Source: Planctomycetota bacterium (lineage in GTDB: Bacteria; Planctomycetota; UBA1135; UBA2386). Taken from it: 64,000 nucleotides of DNA. The DNA is taken from NCBI GenBank assembly GCA_016716265.1, contig JADJWQ010000001.1, forward strand, positions 1,054,001-1,118,000, given 5' to 3'. Below, in pieces: positions 51,599-60,005 of the stretch. Below the pieces are notes generated by a model, which was not told the DNA's origin, ran no database searches, and worked only from the letters and a program-made list of their open reading frames with translations. Position 1 is the stretch's first letter. Each line of letters opens with the position of its first letter. A program made the position numbers and the translations under genes.

Positions 51599-53209
51599 AT
51601 GGTCGAACTGCTCAAGGTCCCCTACCTCGGCACCGCCGAGGAAGACGTCGTGGTCGCGAAGTGGCTGGTCGCGGCAGGAGCGCCGGTGCGGCGCGGCGAG
51701 GCCGTCGCCGTGGTCGAGACGCTGAAGGCGGCGTTCGAGGTCGAGGCCGAGCGCGACGGCGTGCTCGTCCGCACGCTGGTCGACGAGGGGGCGCGGGTCT
51801 CCGTGCAGGCGCCGCTCGCGGTCGTCGCGGCCGCCGGCGAGGCTCCCGACGACGGCGCGATCGACGCGCTGCTCGCCGACGCCGCACTCGGGGCCACACC
51901 GGTGACGTCCGCGCCGGCGCCGGCCACGCCGCGGACCGCCGCGGCGCGCGCGCCTGGCGCGGAGCCCGAGGCCTCGCCGGCCGCGCGGGCGAAGGCGCGC
52001 GAGCTGTGCATCGATCTGGCGCAGGTGCGCGGCACCGGCCCGGGCGGGCTGATCCGCGTCGAGGACGTCGAGATGGCGGTCGCACTCGCGGCCGACGGCA
52101 ATGGCGGCGGCACGGCCGATGCGCGCGCTGACGGCGAGCTCGACCCGGAGTTCGTCGCGCGTCTGCGGCACGAGGCCGACACGTTCGCCGCGCTGTCGTC
52201 GCCGCTGAAGATCGCGATCTACCGCCGCTTCGGCGCGCGCATCGGCGACGACGTCGAGATCGGACCGGGCGCGTGGCTCCGCGCGCGGCGCATCGTCGTC
52301 GGCGACGGCAGCCGCTTCGGAGCCGATACGACGATCGAGGCGGACGAGCTGGTGACCGGCCGCCTCGCACAGTTCGCCGCGCGCTGCAAGGTACGCTGCC
52401 GCCGGATCCGGCTCGGCGACAATGCGTTCTTCGCGCCCGACGTCGAGATCGGCGGCGGCGGCGCGATGGACCCGGAGGCCGAGCTGATCGTCGGCAGCCA
52501 CGGCTTCGTCGGCGAGCACGTGCACCTCAATCCGTGTCGGCGGCTCGAGATCGGCGACGAGGTCGTGGTCTCGCGCAGTGCCATCGTGATGACGCACTCG
52601 TTCGGTGGCAGCATCCTGAAGGGCTATCCAAATCGCTTCGCGCCGGTGCGCATCGGCCACGGCTGCCAGGTCGGAATCTCCGCAATGCTGTTCCCCGGCG
52701 TCGAGATGGGCGACGGCTCGATCCTGCTGTCGAACTCGACGCTCGTCACGTCGATCCCACCGGGCCGGATGTTCGGCGGCGTGCCGGCGACCGACCAGCG
52801 CGCCGCCGCCCACCCACCGACGGCCGCCGGCCTGCTCGCGCTCGCCGCGGACCTGGTGCGCGAGCTCGCCCGCCAGCTCGAGCTGCGCGGGCGGGACGTC
52901 GAGCTGCTCGACCGCCACGGTGCGCTGCAGCTCACGGTGACGGCCGACGGCCGCGCCCACCGACTGGTGTACGGAACCACGCCGCCGCCGCTCGGCGGCG
53001 ACCTGCCGTGCGAGGACATCTGGGTGGCGCCCGGGATCGACGACGCCACGTTCGCCGCGGCCCCCGCCGAGCGGACCGTGTTCGACCTCGGCGCACCGCG
53101 CCTGCGCGGCCCGTCCGGGCCGCTCGCCGACGCACTGCGCGAGTTCCTGCGCAAGCGCGGCGTGCGGCTCGAGCCGCGCACCTGGACCTACCCCGGTGGC
53201 TGGCTGTGA
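51599..53209 (+). CDS. E2-like protein: lipoyl domain, E3-binding domain, left-handed beta-helix acyltransferase
   Basis: The 536-residue protein has three parts. Residues 1-80 are a lipoyl domain with the attachment lysine at K43 (VVETLKAAFEVE). Residues about 124-160 are a peripheral-subunit (E3) binding domain (SPAARAKARELCIDLAQVRGTG, GLIRVEDVE). Residues about 205-397 are hexapeptide repeats of a left-handed beta-helix acyltransferase (GDDVEIGPGAWL, FFAPDVEIGGG, HVHLNPCRRLEIGDEVVVS, MTHSF with candidate base H333, GCQVGISAMLFPGVEMGDG). A C-terminal 135 residues is unassigned. The CAT domain of a normal E2 is absent. Probable role: acceptor acylation directly from the lipoyl arm. Confidence 0.85.
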   Translation: MVELLKVPYLGTAEEDVVVAKWLVAAGAPVRRGEAVAVVETLKAAFEVEAERDGVLVRTLVDEGARVSVQAPLAVVAAAGEAPDDGAIDALLADAALGATPVTSAPAPATPRTAAARAPGAEPEASPAARAKARELCIDLAQVRGTGPGGLIRVEDVEMAVALAADGNGGGTADARADGELDPEFVARLRHEADTFAALSSPLKIAIYRRFGARIGDDVEIGPGAWLRARRIVVGDGSRFGADTTIEADELVTGRLAQFAARCKVRCRRIRLGDNAFFAPDVEIGGGGAMDPEAELIVGSHGFVGEHVHLNPCRRLEIGDEVVVSRSAIVMTHSFGGSILKGYPNRFAPVRIGHGCQVGISAMLFPGVEMGDGSILLSNSTLVTSIPPGRMFGGVPATDQRAAAHPPTAAGLLALAADLVRELARQLELRGRDVELLDRHGALQLTVTADGRAHRLVYGTTPPPLGGDLPCEDIWVAPGIDDATFAAAPAERTVFDLGAPRLRGPSGPLADALREFLRKRGVRLEPRTWTYPGGWL

Positions 53210-54030
53210 CGGCCGACGCCGAACCGCGGCAGCCGGAGCCGGCGCCGCCCGCCGCGATCGAGTCGCCGTGCAGCTACAGCGTGCCGCACTTCCGGCACGT
53301 GCTGCGCAAGGCGCGCGCGCTCGGCTACTGGACCCCGCGGGTGCGCGACGTCGCTTTCGGCGTGCCCGAGCGCCGGTTCTTCCTGATCCGGCACGACGTC
53401 GACATCAATCCGTGGGCGGCGCACGAGCTGGCGACGGTCGAGCGCGAGGAGGGCGCGACCGCCACCTTCTACTTCCGCCTGCACGCACCGTACTACAACC
53501 TGCTCGAGCAGCGTGTGCGCGATCTCGTGCTCGATATCGCGGCGATGGGGCACGAGGTCGGCTTCCATTACGAGCCGGGTTTCTTCCTGGAGCGCGGCCT
53601 CGACCCGGTCGAGGGCACGCGGCGCGACATCCGGATCTTCGACGAGCTCGTCGGCTTCCGCACGCACACCATCGCCCAGCACCGGCCCGCCGAGGGACCG
53701 CTGCTGCAGGACATCGACCCCACCCGCCCCTGCGCCTACCAGAAGGCGCTCGTCCGCGACCTGCCGTACTTCGGCGACAGCGGCCATCATTGGCGCGAGG
53801 GCTGCATCTGCACCAAGCTCGGCGTCCACGAGCGGCTGCACACGCTGCTGCACCCGCACGCATGGGTGATGGGCGACCGCGCGTGGACCGAGGTGCTGCG
53901 TGCGAACGCAGCGGGTCTGAATGCGCGGCTGACCGCCGAGATCGAAGCCTACATCGAGCACGTGCGCGCCTACCTGGCCCGACGCGCGGAGCTCGACGCC
54001 GAGCGCGAGGCGCGCTACCGCGACGGCTGA
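53206..54030 (+). CDS. NodB-like polysaccharide deacetylase-family protein
   Basis: The 274 residues from GTG 53206 (overlapping the previous stop, GTGA) contain FFLIRHDVDINPWAA (metal-binding Asp in the first NodB motif), TATFYFRLHAPYY and AMGHEVGFHYEPGF (H-x4-H in the second motif), and a C-terminal region with two His (GHHWREGC, LHTLLHPHAWVMG). This is the divergent NodB-like group often found in surface-polysaccharide gene clusters. It would remove N-acyl groups from sugars, leaving a free amine, which fits as acceptor preparation for the upstream acyltransferase. That link is inferred. Confidence 0.75.
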   Translation: MTADAEPRQPEPAPPAAIESPCSYSVPHFRHVLRKARALGYWTPRVRDVAFGVPERRFFLIRHDVDINPWAAHELATVEREEGATATFYFRLHAPYYNLLEQRVRDLVLDIAAMGHEVGFHYEPGFFLERGLDPVEGTRRDIRIFDELVGFRTHTIAQHRPAEGPLLQDIDPTRPCAYQKALVRDLPYFGDSGHHWREGCICTKLGVHERLHTLLHPHAWVMGDRAWTEVLRANAAGLNARLTAEIEAYIEHVRAYLARRAELDAEREARYRDG

Positions 54031-54838
54031 GCCGCGGGCCGATACGGCGACGGTCGGCAAGCGGGCACGGACTCGCCGCTGCGTACCGGCGGGCCAGACG
54101 ATCGACCGGAGCATGTTCTGGGGTCGCGGACAACGTTCGGGAGCGTGACCCACGACCGCCGCCCGGGCAGCGCCGCTGGGCCGTCGCTCGCGGTGCGGAC
54201 GCTGTCACGCCGTTCGATCCCCACGCATCCACCGATGCGGCACTCCCCTTCGCCATCGCCGCTCTCGCCGGTGTCACGGTCGTGCAGGTCGACGTCCGCC
54301 CCTGAGTCATCCTCACGGACATCGACACAGACATCCATCCGTGCATCAATACGACGATGTCGGTTGTGGGCTTTTCGAACGACATCCCGACCGAGGACGA
54401 CGTCGGTGGCGTGCAGGCCTCGAATCCGACGGCCAGACGATCGCCTCGAACGGCCGGGGCTCGATCGATGCCAACGTCAATGCGCGCACGCGCACCGGCC
54501 CACTGCAGTTCGCGCTCGACGGCTTCGGCCCCGACACGGCCGCGGTCCTGCTGCTATCGCTCACGCCCCCGGGCGAGCGGTCCGTCCCTCGGCGACCCGC
54601 TCGGCCGCTCGAGCGAGTTCGTGCCCGACGGCCTGTCGCCGGCCCTGCTCTCCATCGGCGGCCTGACGAACGGCGCCGGCACGACCGCCCGGTCGGTGTC
54701 CGAGCTGCAGCGGCGGCGCGCCGCGAACCGGCGGTCAGCCGCCCGGCCGATCCGGGCAAATTCGGTCCGCGCGCCCCTCGTTGCTCCCGGCGAACCGCGC
54801 CCCCGCGCGGGGCGCCGACCTCGTCGGAGCAATCGACC
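54031..54838 (+). other. 808-base gap with a possible remnant of a surface-protein C-terminus
   Basis: There is no intact gene. Around 54440-54720 two successive plus-strand frames read like a degraded C-terminal beta domain: FALDGFGPDTAAVLLLSL in one, then LSPALLSIGGLTNGAGTTA in the next, resembling the ends of secreted proteins in this genome. A decayed gene is possible. The last 100 bases before 54839 should hold the promoter of the cytochrome gene. Confidence 0.3.
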
Positions 54839-56344
54839 ATGACGCGCAATCCCAGCCGCGCCGGCGCCGTCCTCGCGTTCGCGTTCGCCCTGCTCGCGCC
54901 CGCCGCGGCGCGCGGCCAGGAGGACGGCTCCCGCATCAGCGAGGCGACGCAGGCCTGCCTGTTCTGCCACGAGAACCTGCATCCCGGGCTGGTCGCCGAC
55001 TGGCGGCTGAGCCGCCACGCGCGGACGACGATGGCCGAGGCCCTCGCGGTCGACGAGCCGGCGCGCCGCGTCTCGACCCCGGGAGTTCCCGAGGAGCTGC
55101 GCGACGTCGTGGTCGGCTGCGCCGAGTGCCACACGCACGCGCCGGACACCCACCCCGACACGGTCGAGCACGGCGAGGCGCGCGTGCACCCGGTGGTCAC
55201 GCCGCGCGACTGTGCGCTGTGCCACCCCCGGGAGGTCGACGAGTACGGGCAGAACCTGATGGCGCACGCCTACGAGAACCTGCTCGGCAACGACCTGTTC
55301 AGCGACCTGGCCGACCGGATCAACGGCGTCGAGAGCTGGACCGACGGCGCGCTGGCGCCGCGCACGCCGCACGCGGCGACGACCGACGACTCCTGCCTCG
55401 CCTGCCACGGCACCGACGTGCAGGTCGTGCGTCGCGAGACGCGCGACACCGGGCTCGGCGAGATGGAGTTCCCGGTGCTGACCGGCTGGCCGAACGTCGG
55501 CGTCGGCCGCGTCAATCCGGACGGCAGCCGCGGCTCGTGCTCGGCTTGCCATACGCGCCACGAGTTCTCGATCGCGATGGCGCGCAAGCCGTACACCTGC
55601 GCGCAATGCCACAAGGGCCCGGACGTCCCGGCGTTCAAGGTCTGGGAGGTCAGCAAGCACGGCAACATCTACGCGGCGCGCGGCGAGGGGTGGGACTTCG
55701 AGGCCGTCCCGTGGCGGCCCGGGCGCCACTTCTCGGCGCCGACCTGCGCGACCTGCCACATCAGCCGGCTCGTCAACGACTGGGACATGACGCTCGCCGA
55801 GCGGACCCACCGCATGAACGACCGGCTCGACACCCGGCTGTTCGGGCTGCCCTATGCCCACCCGCATCCGAAGGACCCGCGCACCAGCACGATCCGCAAT
55901 CGCGCCGGCATGCCGCTCCCGACGGAGCTGACCGGCGAGCCGGTCGCCACCGCACTGATCGGCGCCGACGAGCGCGCCGCGCGCCGCAACGCGATGCAGG
56001 CCGTCTGCCTGAGCTGCCACAGCCGGAGCTGGATCGGCGGCCACTTCGACCGGCTCGACCACTCGATCGCGACCACCAACGAGTCGACGCGGACGGCGAC
56101 CGCGATCCTGCTCGACGCCTGGCGGCAGGGCGTCGCGACCGGGCCGGCGAACGGCGGCAGCCCGTTCGACGAGACGCTCGAGCGGATGTGGGTCGACCAC
56201 TGGCTGATGTACGCGAACTCGACGCGCTTCGCGTCGGCCATGATGGGCGCCGACTACGGCGTGTTCGCCGACGGCCGCTACGCGCTGGCTGCCAACCTGC
56301 GCCGCATGCAGACACTCGTCCGCCTGGACGGCGGGCGCCGCTGA
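54839..56344 (+). CDS. Octaheme cytochrome c, hydroxylamine oxidoreductase-like
   Basis: The 501 residues begin with a signal peptide (GAVLAFAFALLAPAAARGQ). Eight CxxCH heme sites are visible at about residues 40 (CLFCH), 94 (CAECH), 125 (CALCH), 186 (CLACH), 234 (CSACH), 254 (CAQCH), 303 (CATCH) and 390 (CLSCH). GVGRVNPDGSRGSCSACHTRHEF and CAQCHKGPD match the HAO/epsilon-HAO family, which oxidises hydroxylamine or reduces nitrite. A C-terminal membrane helix is not evident. Whether the crosslinking Tyr of oxidative HAO is present cannot be decided without an alignment, so the reaction direction is open. Confidence 0.85.
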   Translation: MTRNPSRAGAVLAFAFALLAPAAARGQEDGSRISEATQACLFCHENLHPGLVADWRLSRHARTTMAEALAVDEPARRVSTPGVPEELRDVVVGCAECHTHAPDTHPDTVEHGEARVHPVVTPRDCALCHPREVDEYGQNLMAHAYENLLGNDLFSDLADRINGVESWTDGALAPRTPHAATTDDSCLACHGTDVQVVRRETRDTGLGEMEFPVLTGWPNVGVGRVNPDGSRGSCSACHTRHEFSIAMARKPYTCAQCHKGPDVPAFKVWEVSKHGNIYAARGEGWDFEAVPWRPGRHFSAPTCATCHISRLVNDWDMTLAERTHRMNDRLDTRLFGLPYAHPHPKDPRTSTIRNRAGMPLPTELTGEPVATALIGADERAARRNAMQAVCLSCHSRSWIGGHFDRLDHSIATTNESTRTATAILLDAWRQGVATGPANGGSPFDETLERMWVDHWLMYANSTRFASAMMGADYGVFADGRYALAANLRRMQTLVRLDGGRR

Positions 56345-56470
56345 GCCGCCGCGCCGCGAGGCCCGGCGCCGCCGGCCGGGAGAGCTCCACGATCAGCGGC
56401 GTTCCCGCGCGCGATCAAGCGCGGGCGCCGCCACGGTCGATGAACGCCGTGGAGCACCCAGGACGACGGC

Positions 56471-57058
56471 ATGAGGATTCCCCAGCAGCGCGCTTTCACG
56501 CTCGTCGAGGTCATCGTCGTGATCTCGGTGCTCGCGTTGCTGGCGGGCATCGCGCTGCCGATGCTCGGGACGACGACGAACGACGCTCGGGTCGCGAAGC
56601 TCGTCGCGACGGTCGACCAGCTCCGCAAGGCGTGCCAGCGCCACCACGGCGACACCCGGCAGTACGCGATCGAGCAGACCGGTGCGACCGGCGCGGTGAA
56701 GCACTCGCTGTCGGCGCCGCAGCAGGCGGAGGGCTGGCGGGGCCCGTACCTCGACCATGCGCTGTCGGCCGCGGACAACCCGTTCGAGTCGTTCGTGCAC
56801 GTCCACGACGAGCTCGACGTGAATCGCGGCGGCTTCGACCTCGACGGCAACGGCGACCTCGACCTGCGCGGCCGAGGCAACGTCGCGATCTTCGGCAACG
56901 TCGACGAGGAGTCGGCGCAGCGGATCGACGCCGCGCTCGACCGCGGCATCCCCGGCGATTGGAACGAGACCGGCCGCGTGCAGTGGCGCCGCAACACGCT
57001 GTTCGTGCTGCTGTACGTCGAGGGCACGGCACCGCCGCGCGCGCCGCAGGGCGGCTGA
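56471..57058 (+). CDS. Type II secretion / type IV pilus-like pseudopilin
   Basis: This 195-residue protein has a prepilin N-terminus: a short basic leader (RIPQQRA), then FTLVEVIVVISVLALLAGIALP, the N-methylated hydrophobic helix with the conserved Glu at +5. The residue before the cleavage site is Ala rather than the usual Gly. The C-terminal domain contains RGPYLDHALSAADNPFESF and FDLDGNGDLDLRG, as in GspG-like major pseudopilins with a calcium site. It stands alone here. Other secretion genes are not in the window. Confidence 0.8.
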   Translation: MRIPQQRAFTLVEVIVVISVLALLAGIALPMLGTTTNDARVAKLVATVDQLRKACQRHHGDTRQYAIEQTGATGAVKHSLSAPQQAEGWRGPYLDHALSAADNPFESFVHVHDELDVNRGGFDLDGNGDLDLRGRGNVAIFGNVDEESAQRIDAALDRGIPGDWNETGRVQWRRNTLFVLLYVEGTAPPRAPQGG

Positions 57059-57075
57059 GCCGCACGACCGGGCGC

Positions 57076-57092
57076 GCGCCGGCGGCCGGCGC
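57076..57092. terminator. Short GC stem-loop between convergent genes
   Basis: GCGCCGG (57076-57082) and CCGGCGC (57086-57092) form a perfect stem with a 3-base loop between the pseudopilin stop and the converging secreted-protein stop. A U-tract is absent, so termination is only suggested by position. Confidence 0.35.
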
Positions 57093-57116
57093 ACGCCGCG
57101 CGATACGGTGCGTCGG

Positions 57117-59783
57117 TCAGACGCCGACGCGGATCTTCAGGCCGGGCGAGAACGCCGCCAGCGACAGGAAGTCGCCCTGCGGGTCGAGCACGGCCCACTG
57201 GAAGTAGAGCGAGATCCCGTTCAGCGACGGTGGCGCCGCCGGGATCGGCACGATCACGCCGGACTCGCCGAACACGTCGGTCACCGTCAGCCAGGTGACG
57301 TCGATGCTGCCGAGCAGCAGCGTGCACGGGCCGAGCGACGCGCCGGGCAGGAACGACGCGTTGAGCACCGCGACCGCGAACGGCCGCGCGTCGTCGAGCG
57401 CGATGCCGAACGTCGCGTTCGGCTGGTTCGGCACGGCGGGCGCGCCGACCGCGCGGATCTGCGGGATGCGGTCCGCGGTGCCCGGGCAGCCCAGGCCGTA
57501 GAGATCGGCGCGGGCGGTCGCGACCCCGTCGTAGACCAGGACCGCCGACGCGGCGGCGTCCGCGACCAGCAGGTCGAGCAGGCCGTCACCGTCGACGTCG
57601 CCGAGCGCGATCGACCGCGGCGTCAGGCCGAGGCCGCAGGTCGAGCCGGTGGCGAACGCCACGCCGTCGAACGCGAGGTGCAGGCCGACGGTGCCGCCCG
57701 CCAGGTTCAGCACTGCCACGTCGAGGCGCACGGTGTCCGGATCGGCGTCGGCCGCCAGGTCGCCGGCCGCGAGCGCGGCGGGGCCGCGGTCGGTGCGGAG
57801 CGTCTGCGCCGCGAAGCCCGCGGGCAGCTCGTTGCGCAGGATCGTGACGGTTCCCTCGTCGACCGGCGCGGCGGCACCGATCGACGCGACGATCAGGTCG
57901 AGATCGCCGTCGGCATCGAGGTCATGGGCGAGGATCGCGTTCGGGTTCACGGCGACCGCGACCGGGCTCGCGGCGTGGGCGGTCAGCCCGCCCAGGCCGT
58001 CGTTCGCCCACAGCAGCACGCGGCCGATGGCGCCGTCGCCCTCGGTCGCCGCGACGTCGAGGTCGAGATCCCCGTCGAGATCGGCGACCGCGACGCCCTG
58101 CACCTGCGTCGTGAACGTGCCGGGCAGCGTCGCGAACGTGAAGCTCGTGCCACCGCCACCGTTCGTCAACACGTGCGCGGCACCCGGCGTCACGAAGCCG
58201 CCGAGGTCCGCGATCACCAGGTCCGCGCCGCCGCTGCCGTCGAGGTCGCCCGCGGCGAGATCGGTCGGGCTGACGACCGCGGCGGGCAGCGACTCGGTGT
58301 GGATCAGCGCGAGCGCTCCGGCCGTGTTGCCGAAGACGTAGACCTTGTTCTCGGTCGTGATCCCCGGCCGGTTGACCGTCAGCACCGCGACGTCCGTGCC
58401 GGCATTGCCGTCGAACTCGCCGGCCGCGATCGCCACCGGTCGGCCGTTGGCGTTGCCGAACGCGACGTTGGTGACCCCGTAGGTGCCCGCCGTGTTCAGG
58501 CCGACCGCCAGGCTCGGCGCGAGACCCTCGTTGACCGCGACGAAGTCGATCCCGGTCGCCCCGTCGAGCTCCAGCGCGATCAGCTCGACCGGCACGCCAC
58601 CGAGGCCGACGCTGGCCGCGGCGGCCAGCTCGTCACAGGTCCCGCGCGGCGTCGCGTCGACGTTGCCGACGCCGTCGACCGTGTAGGTGCCGCTGCCGCC
58701 GTAGTCCGAGTAGTTGTTGCTCGACCAGACGTTGCCCGCGGTGTCGTCGTACTGCAGGTTGTCCGTGCTGAGCAACGCGTGCAGCGTGTTGTTCGCGACG
58801 ATGGCACCGCCGTTACCGACGATCAGCATCGTGCCACTCGCGGCACCCGCGACGTTGTTGCCCTGGAACGACAGCGCGCGGGTGGCGGCCGGATCCTGGA
58901 TCGCGTAGCAGCCCGACTCGCACTGGGCGATCGAGTTGCCCTCGACCACGGTGTTGGCGGCCGCGTTGTAGAGCAGGATGCCCGTCGCCGTATATGTATT
59001 GACGGTGTAGCGGGAGTTCGTGATGCGGTTGAAGCGGATCACGCCCCGCGCGTCGTAGCTGACCTGCACGCAGTTCTGCGCCGGGAGGCCGAGGCCGACC
59101 GGGCCGGAGCCGACGACCGTCGAGTGCTCGAGCGTCAGCACCGAGTTGTACAGCGCCGTGATGCCGTTCTTGCCCCACTCGTGCACGAGGCACTCGCGCA
59201 ACGTCACCTCGCAGGGATCGGTGGCGCTGGTGCCGTAGATCATCGCCGCGACGGGGCCCTGCGCGCCGGTCAGCGGGTTCGCACGGCAGTTGACGATCTC
59301 GACGTCCTGCAGCGTGCCGTCCGCGCCCTCGCGGTAGTAGATGCCGTGCAGGCGGCCGGTCGGGGGCATCCGGAACGCGCCGTCGATCGTCAGGCTGCGG
59401 ATGTCGACGCGCGCCGCACCATCGACCAGGAACACCACCCGGTGGTTCTCCGGGGTGGTGGGCGGGAAACCCCTGAGGATCGAGTTCAGCAGCGTCGGGT
59501 GCGGGCGGACGACCGTCGCTCCCTGGCCGGCACCGACAATCGTCAGGTTCTTCGTCCCGAGCACGATCTGCTCGTCGTCGCCGAACGTGCCGGCGCTGAG
59601 CAGCAGGGTGTCCCCGGAGCTCGCCTGCATTGCGGCGAAGGAGATCGTCTTGTACGGATTGCCGGCTGAGCCATCGCCGGTCAGGTCACTGCCCGTCGGA
59701 TCCACGTGGATCTGCGATTGGGCATGTGCGACCGCAGCGAAGAGCACTGCAGCCACGAGAGAGGAAACACGGCCCCAGGTCAT
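57117..59783 (-). CDS. Secreted parallel-beta-helix and FG-GAP repeat protein
   Basis: The 888 residues from ATG 59783 start with a signal peptide (VSSLVAAVLFAAVAHAQ). Residues about 20-430 show a right-handed parallel beta-helix pattern (GSDLTGDGSAGNPYKTIS, a DUF1565-like N-terminus). Residues about 440-760 hold FG-GAP/VCBS-like repeats (GDLDGSGGADLVIADLGG, ADLDGDLDLDVAATEGDG, GDVDGDGLLDLLVADAA). The C-terminal 130 residues (YGLGCPGTADRIPQI to LKIRVGV) are the shared domain. It may degrade or bind polysaccharide at the surface. It is transcribed away from its paralogue at 60006. Confidence 0.8.
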   Translation of the reverse strand: MTWGRVSSLVAAVLFAAVAHAQSQIHVDPTGSDLTGDGSAGNPYKTISFAAMQASSGDTLLLSAGTFGDDEQIVLGTKNLTIVGAGQGATVVRPHPTLLNSILRGFPPTTPENHRVVFLVDGAARVDIRSLTIDGAFRMPPTGRLHGIYYREGADGTLQDVEIVNCRANPLTGAQGPVAAMIYGTSATDPCEVTLRECLVHEWGKNGITALYNSVLTLEHSTVVGSGPVGLGLPAQNCVQVSYDARGVIRFNRITNSRYTVNTYTATGILLYNAAANTVVEGNSIAQCESGCYAIQDPAATRALSFQGNNVAGAASGTMLIVGNGGAIVANNTLHALLSTDNLQYDDTAGNVWSSNNYSDYGGSGTYTVDGVGNVDATPRGTCDELAAAASVGLGGVPVELIALELDGATGIDFVAVNEGLAPSLAVGLNTAGTYGVTNVAFGNANGRPVAIAAGEFDGNAGTDVAVLTVNRPGITTENKVYVFGNTAGALALIHTESLPAAVVSPTDLAAGDLDGSGGADLVIADLGGFVTPGAAHVLTNGGGGTSFTFATLPGTFTTQVQGVAVADLDGDLDLDVAATEGDGAIGRVLLWANDGLGGLTAHAASPVAVAVNPNAILAHDLDADGDLDLIVASIGAAAPVDEGTVTILRNELPAGFAAQTLRTDRGPAALAAGDLAADADPDTVRLDVAVLNLAGGTVGLHLAFDGVAFATGSTCGLGLTPRSIALGDVDGDGLLDLLVADAAASAVLVYDGVATARADLYGLGCPGTADRIPQIRAVGAPAVPNQPNATFGIALDDARPFAVAVLNASFLPGASLGPCTLLLGSIDVTWLTVTDVFGESGVIVPIPAAPPSLNGISLYFQWAVLDPQGDFLSLAAFSPGLKIRVGV

Positions 59784-60005
59784 ATCGAGGTCTTCTCCTG
59801 TCGAGAACGCGAGATGGGAGCCGAAATGGGGTAGGAGCGTATCACTCCCCTTTCCGACGGGGGCAGCATGGCCGGGAGAGCGCGTCGATTCCATACGGGA
59901 TCACCCGATATGCACCCTGGAAACATTGCCGTGGCCGGCGGCGTCGAGTCCGAATATGATCCCGCTCCACCCGCTGCGGCGGGTCTGCTGCCGGAGTGAG
60001 AGTCC
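59784..60005. promoter_or_regulatory. Divergent promoter region of two paralogous secreted proteins
   Basis: These 222 bases separate the start codons of two divergently transcribed, homologous secreted proteins. A purine-rich GGAGAAGACC stretch before ATG 59783 on the minus strand and GGAGTGAGAG before ATG 60006 on the plus strand are plausible ribosome-binding sites. I found no convincing operator. Confidence 0.4.

Noticed and set aside
49121..52960. A minus-strand open frame of about 1279 codons
   Set aside because: It is antisense to the E1 and E2-like genes, which have clear domains. Its composition is typical of a shadow frame.
57108..59669. A plus-strand open frame of about 850 codons opposite the beta-helix protein
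   Set aside because: It is Arg/Val/Asp-rich with no motifs. The minus strand encodes a signal peptide, FG-GAP repeats and the shared C-terminal domain.
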